NCBI GenBank assembly: GCA_023459915.1
Contig: JAEWSN010000129.1
Location: 1 to 15,505, forward strand
From: Bacillota bacterium
GTDB taxonomy: Bacteria; Bacillota; Clostridia; DSM-8532
Length of the DNA stretch: 15,505 nt
Direction: 5' to 3'
The position numbers and the translations under genes are program-made. The notes beneath the pieces are model-generated. The model was not told where the DNA came from. It ran no database searches and saw only the letters and a program-made list of their open reading frames with translations. This document shows, in pieces, positions 14,625-15,505 of this stretch (within the stretch, counting starts at the first letter, position 1; each line of letters starts with the position of its first letter).

Positions 14625-15505
14625 TTACTCGATGTAATTGCCTGCGGCATCCTGGATGGGATACAGCTGTGCGACAACAGGCTGCGTACCGGCATCCGTC
14701 CCCTGATCCGGCTGTGTGATGTTCAGCACCACAAACCGGGAACCGGCCAGACGGTCGCCCTGGCTGCCCGCGGCCACAATGCCGTCGGTATCCGTGGAAA
14801 CACCGGTCACAGTATAGCCCTGGACGGTGTAGGTGAGGGTGGACAGGGATGCCGCCAGAATGGCCTCATCGTATTCCACCACCACGGTGTCGAGCTTGCC
14901 GTTGCTGTCAAAGTCGTTCCAGGTAATCTTGTAGGCATTGGCACTGTCCCGCGCGATACCGCCCCCAAAGGCGTCTTGCAGCAGAATGGCGGAATCGTGT
15001 CCCAATGTGGCCAACTGTGTGCCCGTTGTGCCGGCCGTGCCGCTTGAGGTGGTCTGAATCTCCACCCGCTCGCGCGAGGTGTTGTCATCCCAGGTGGCAT
15101 CCGTGTTCAGCAAACGATCAATCAGCACATGGTACACGGACTGCCCCTGCGCGTTGACTTCAACGCTCTGGATGGTCTGGATTTGGATGGGCTGTGCAAA
15201 CACCTGACCATCCGCCGCCTGTCGGAACAGGATGTCGGACGGGTTGAGGTTGTTGATACGGGTGTTGAATGTCAGCGCCACCAGATTCCGGTCCAACGCC
15301 TCCGCCTTGATGAGCGTGACATAGGCGGTGCCGATATTGGTGAGGTTGCCCGCTTCACCGGTATAGATGAGATTGTTGTCCGAACCGAGCTTCTTGCCGG
15401 ACTGGTCGCGCATGGCCGCCATCTGCACGGAGGGGGTGGTGATATCTTGCGCCATCTCAATGACGATGTTGCGGCTGTCCATCACGGTGAGGATGTCGTT
15501 CGCGC
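14625..15505 (-). CDS. C-terminal part of a large surface/S-layer-like protein, 5' end outside the window
   Basis: The frame is open to the right edge (the codons before 15485 read ..NDILT), so the true start lies beyond the window and only about 292 codons are seen. The segment has the look of repeated Ig-like (SbsA/Big-type) adhesin domains: VTLIKAEALDRNLVALTFN with INNLNPSDILF, YKITWNDFDSNGKLDTVVVEYDEA and YTVQGYTVTGVSTDTDG. It is rich in Thr, Asp, Asn and Gln, contains no cysteine, and lacks membrane segments, an LPXTG motif or SLH repeats at the C-terminus. The DSNGKLD loop resembles a calcium-binding type turn. It ends 109 bases before the ligase start on the same strand, so it may head a transcript that includes the glycan genes and could be the protein that is glycosylated. 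Family identity is uncertain. Confidence 0.65.
   Translation of the reverse strand, partial: ANDILTVMDSRNIVIEMAQDITTPSVQMAAMRDQSGKKLGSDNNLIYTGEAGNLTNIGTAYVTLIKAEALDRNLVALTFNTRINNLNPSDILFRQAADGQVFAQPIQIQTIQSVEVNAQGQSVYHVLIDRLLNTDATWDDNTSRERVEIQTTSSGTAGTTGTQLATLGHDSAILLQDAFGGGIARDSANAYKITWNDFDSNGKLDTVVVEYDEAILAASLSTLTYTVQGYTVTGVSTDTDGIVAAGSQGDRLAGSRFVVLNITQPDQGTDAGTQPVVAQLYPIQDAAGNYIE

Noticed and set aside
1..15505. CRISPR arrays, tRNA or rRNA genes, insertion sequences
   Set aside because: The tandem repeats seen have no unique spacers, no transposase is encoded, and no tRNA- or rRNA-like stretch was recognised by eye.

Overview
The window looks like a chromosomal segment from a GC-rich Bacillota-type (Firmicute, probably clostridial or paenibacilli-like) bacterium. 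The reasons are strong AGGAGG-type ribosome binding sites in front of nearly every gene, a lipobox lipoprotein, a secreted stalk-domain (copper amine oxidase N-terminal) protein and a Gram-positive style Wzz/O-antigen-ligase polysaccharide pair. This assignment is inference; there is no rRNA or marker gene in the window. All genes are on the minus strand except one two-gene operon in the centre.

Region 1 (1-4256, minus strand) is a four-gene array read from right to left. It encodes a large uncharacterised lipoprotein (2364-4109), a VTC-domain polyphosphate polymerase-like protein (1527-2222, GTG start), a DUF4956 membrane protein (742-1407) and a secreted lamin-tail-domain protein (1-653) that runs off the left edge. 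VTC, DUF4956 and LTD/CotH-type proteins are recurrent neighbours in bacteria, and their joint function is poorly understood. This is the best candidate for an under-described system here. A four-copy degenerate 22-23 bp tandem repeat lies between the VTC and DUF4956 genes. A candidate promoter lies at 4228-4256.

Region 2 (4384-4975, minus) is a small nitroreductase-family gene with its own intrinsic terminator.

Region 3 (5168-8195, plus) holds a candidate promoter, a strong intrinsic terminator placed before the first start codon, and two translationally coupled genes. The first encodes an EAL-domain c-di-GMP phosphodiesterase and the second a soluble methyl-accepting-type signalling protein. 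Both proteins end in what looks like the same PDC/Cache-like sensory module, so one signal may feed both c-di-GMP turnover and the chemotaxis machinery. The terminator has no plus-strand gene before it, which suggests a leader attenuator.

Region 4 (8256-9615) has three 21 bp tandem repeats at the convergent junction, a secreted stalk-domain protein (minus), and a decayed Fic gene (minus). The Fic gene keeps its inhibitory motif and its HPFxDGNGR motif but has lost the middle of the fold and changes frame.

Region 5 (9650-15505, minus) is a cell-surface polysaccharide segment: dTDP-glucose 4,6-dehydratase (rfbB/rmlB), a Wzz-type chain-length regulator, an O-antigen ligase/polymerase-family protein, and the C-terminal end of a large surface protein that begins beyond the right edge. 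A near-perfect extended -10 promoter precedes wzz. A 15 bp perfect hairpin lies inside the first codons of the ligase gene.
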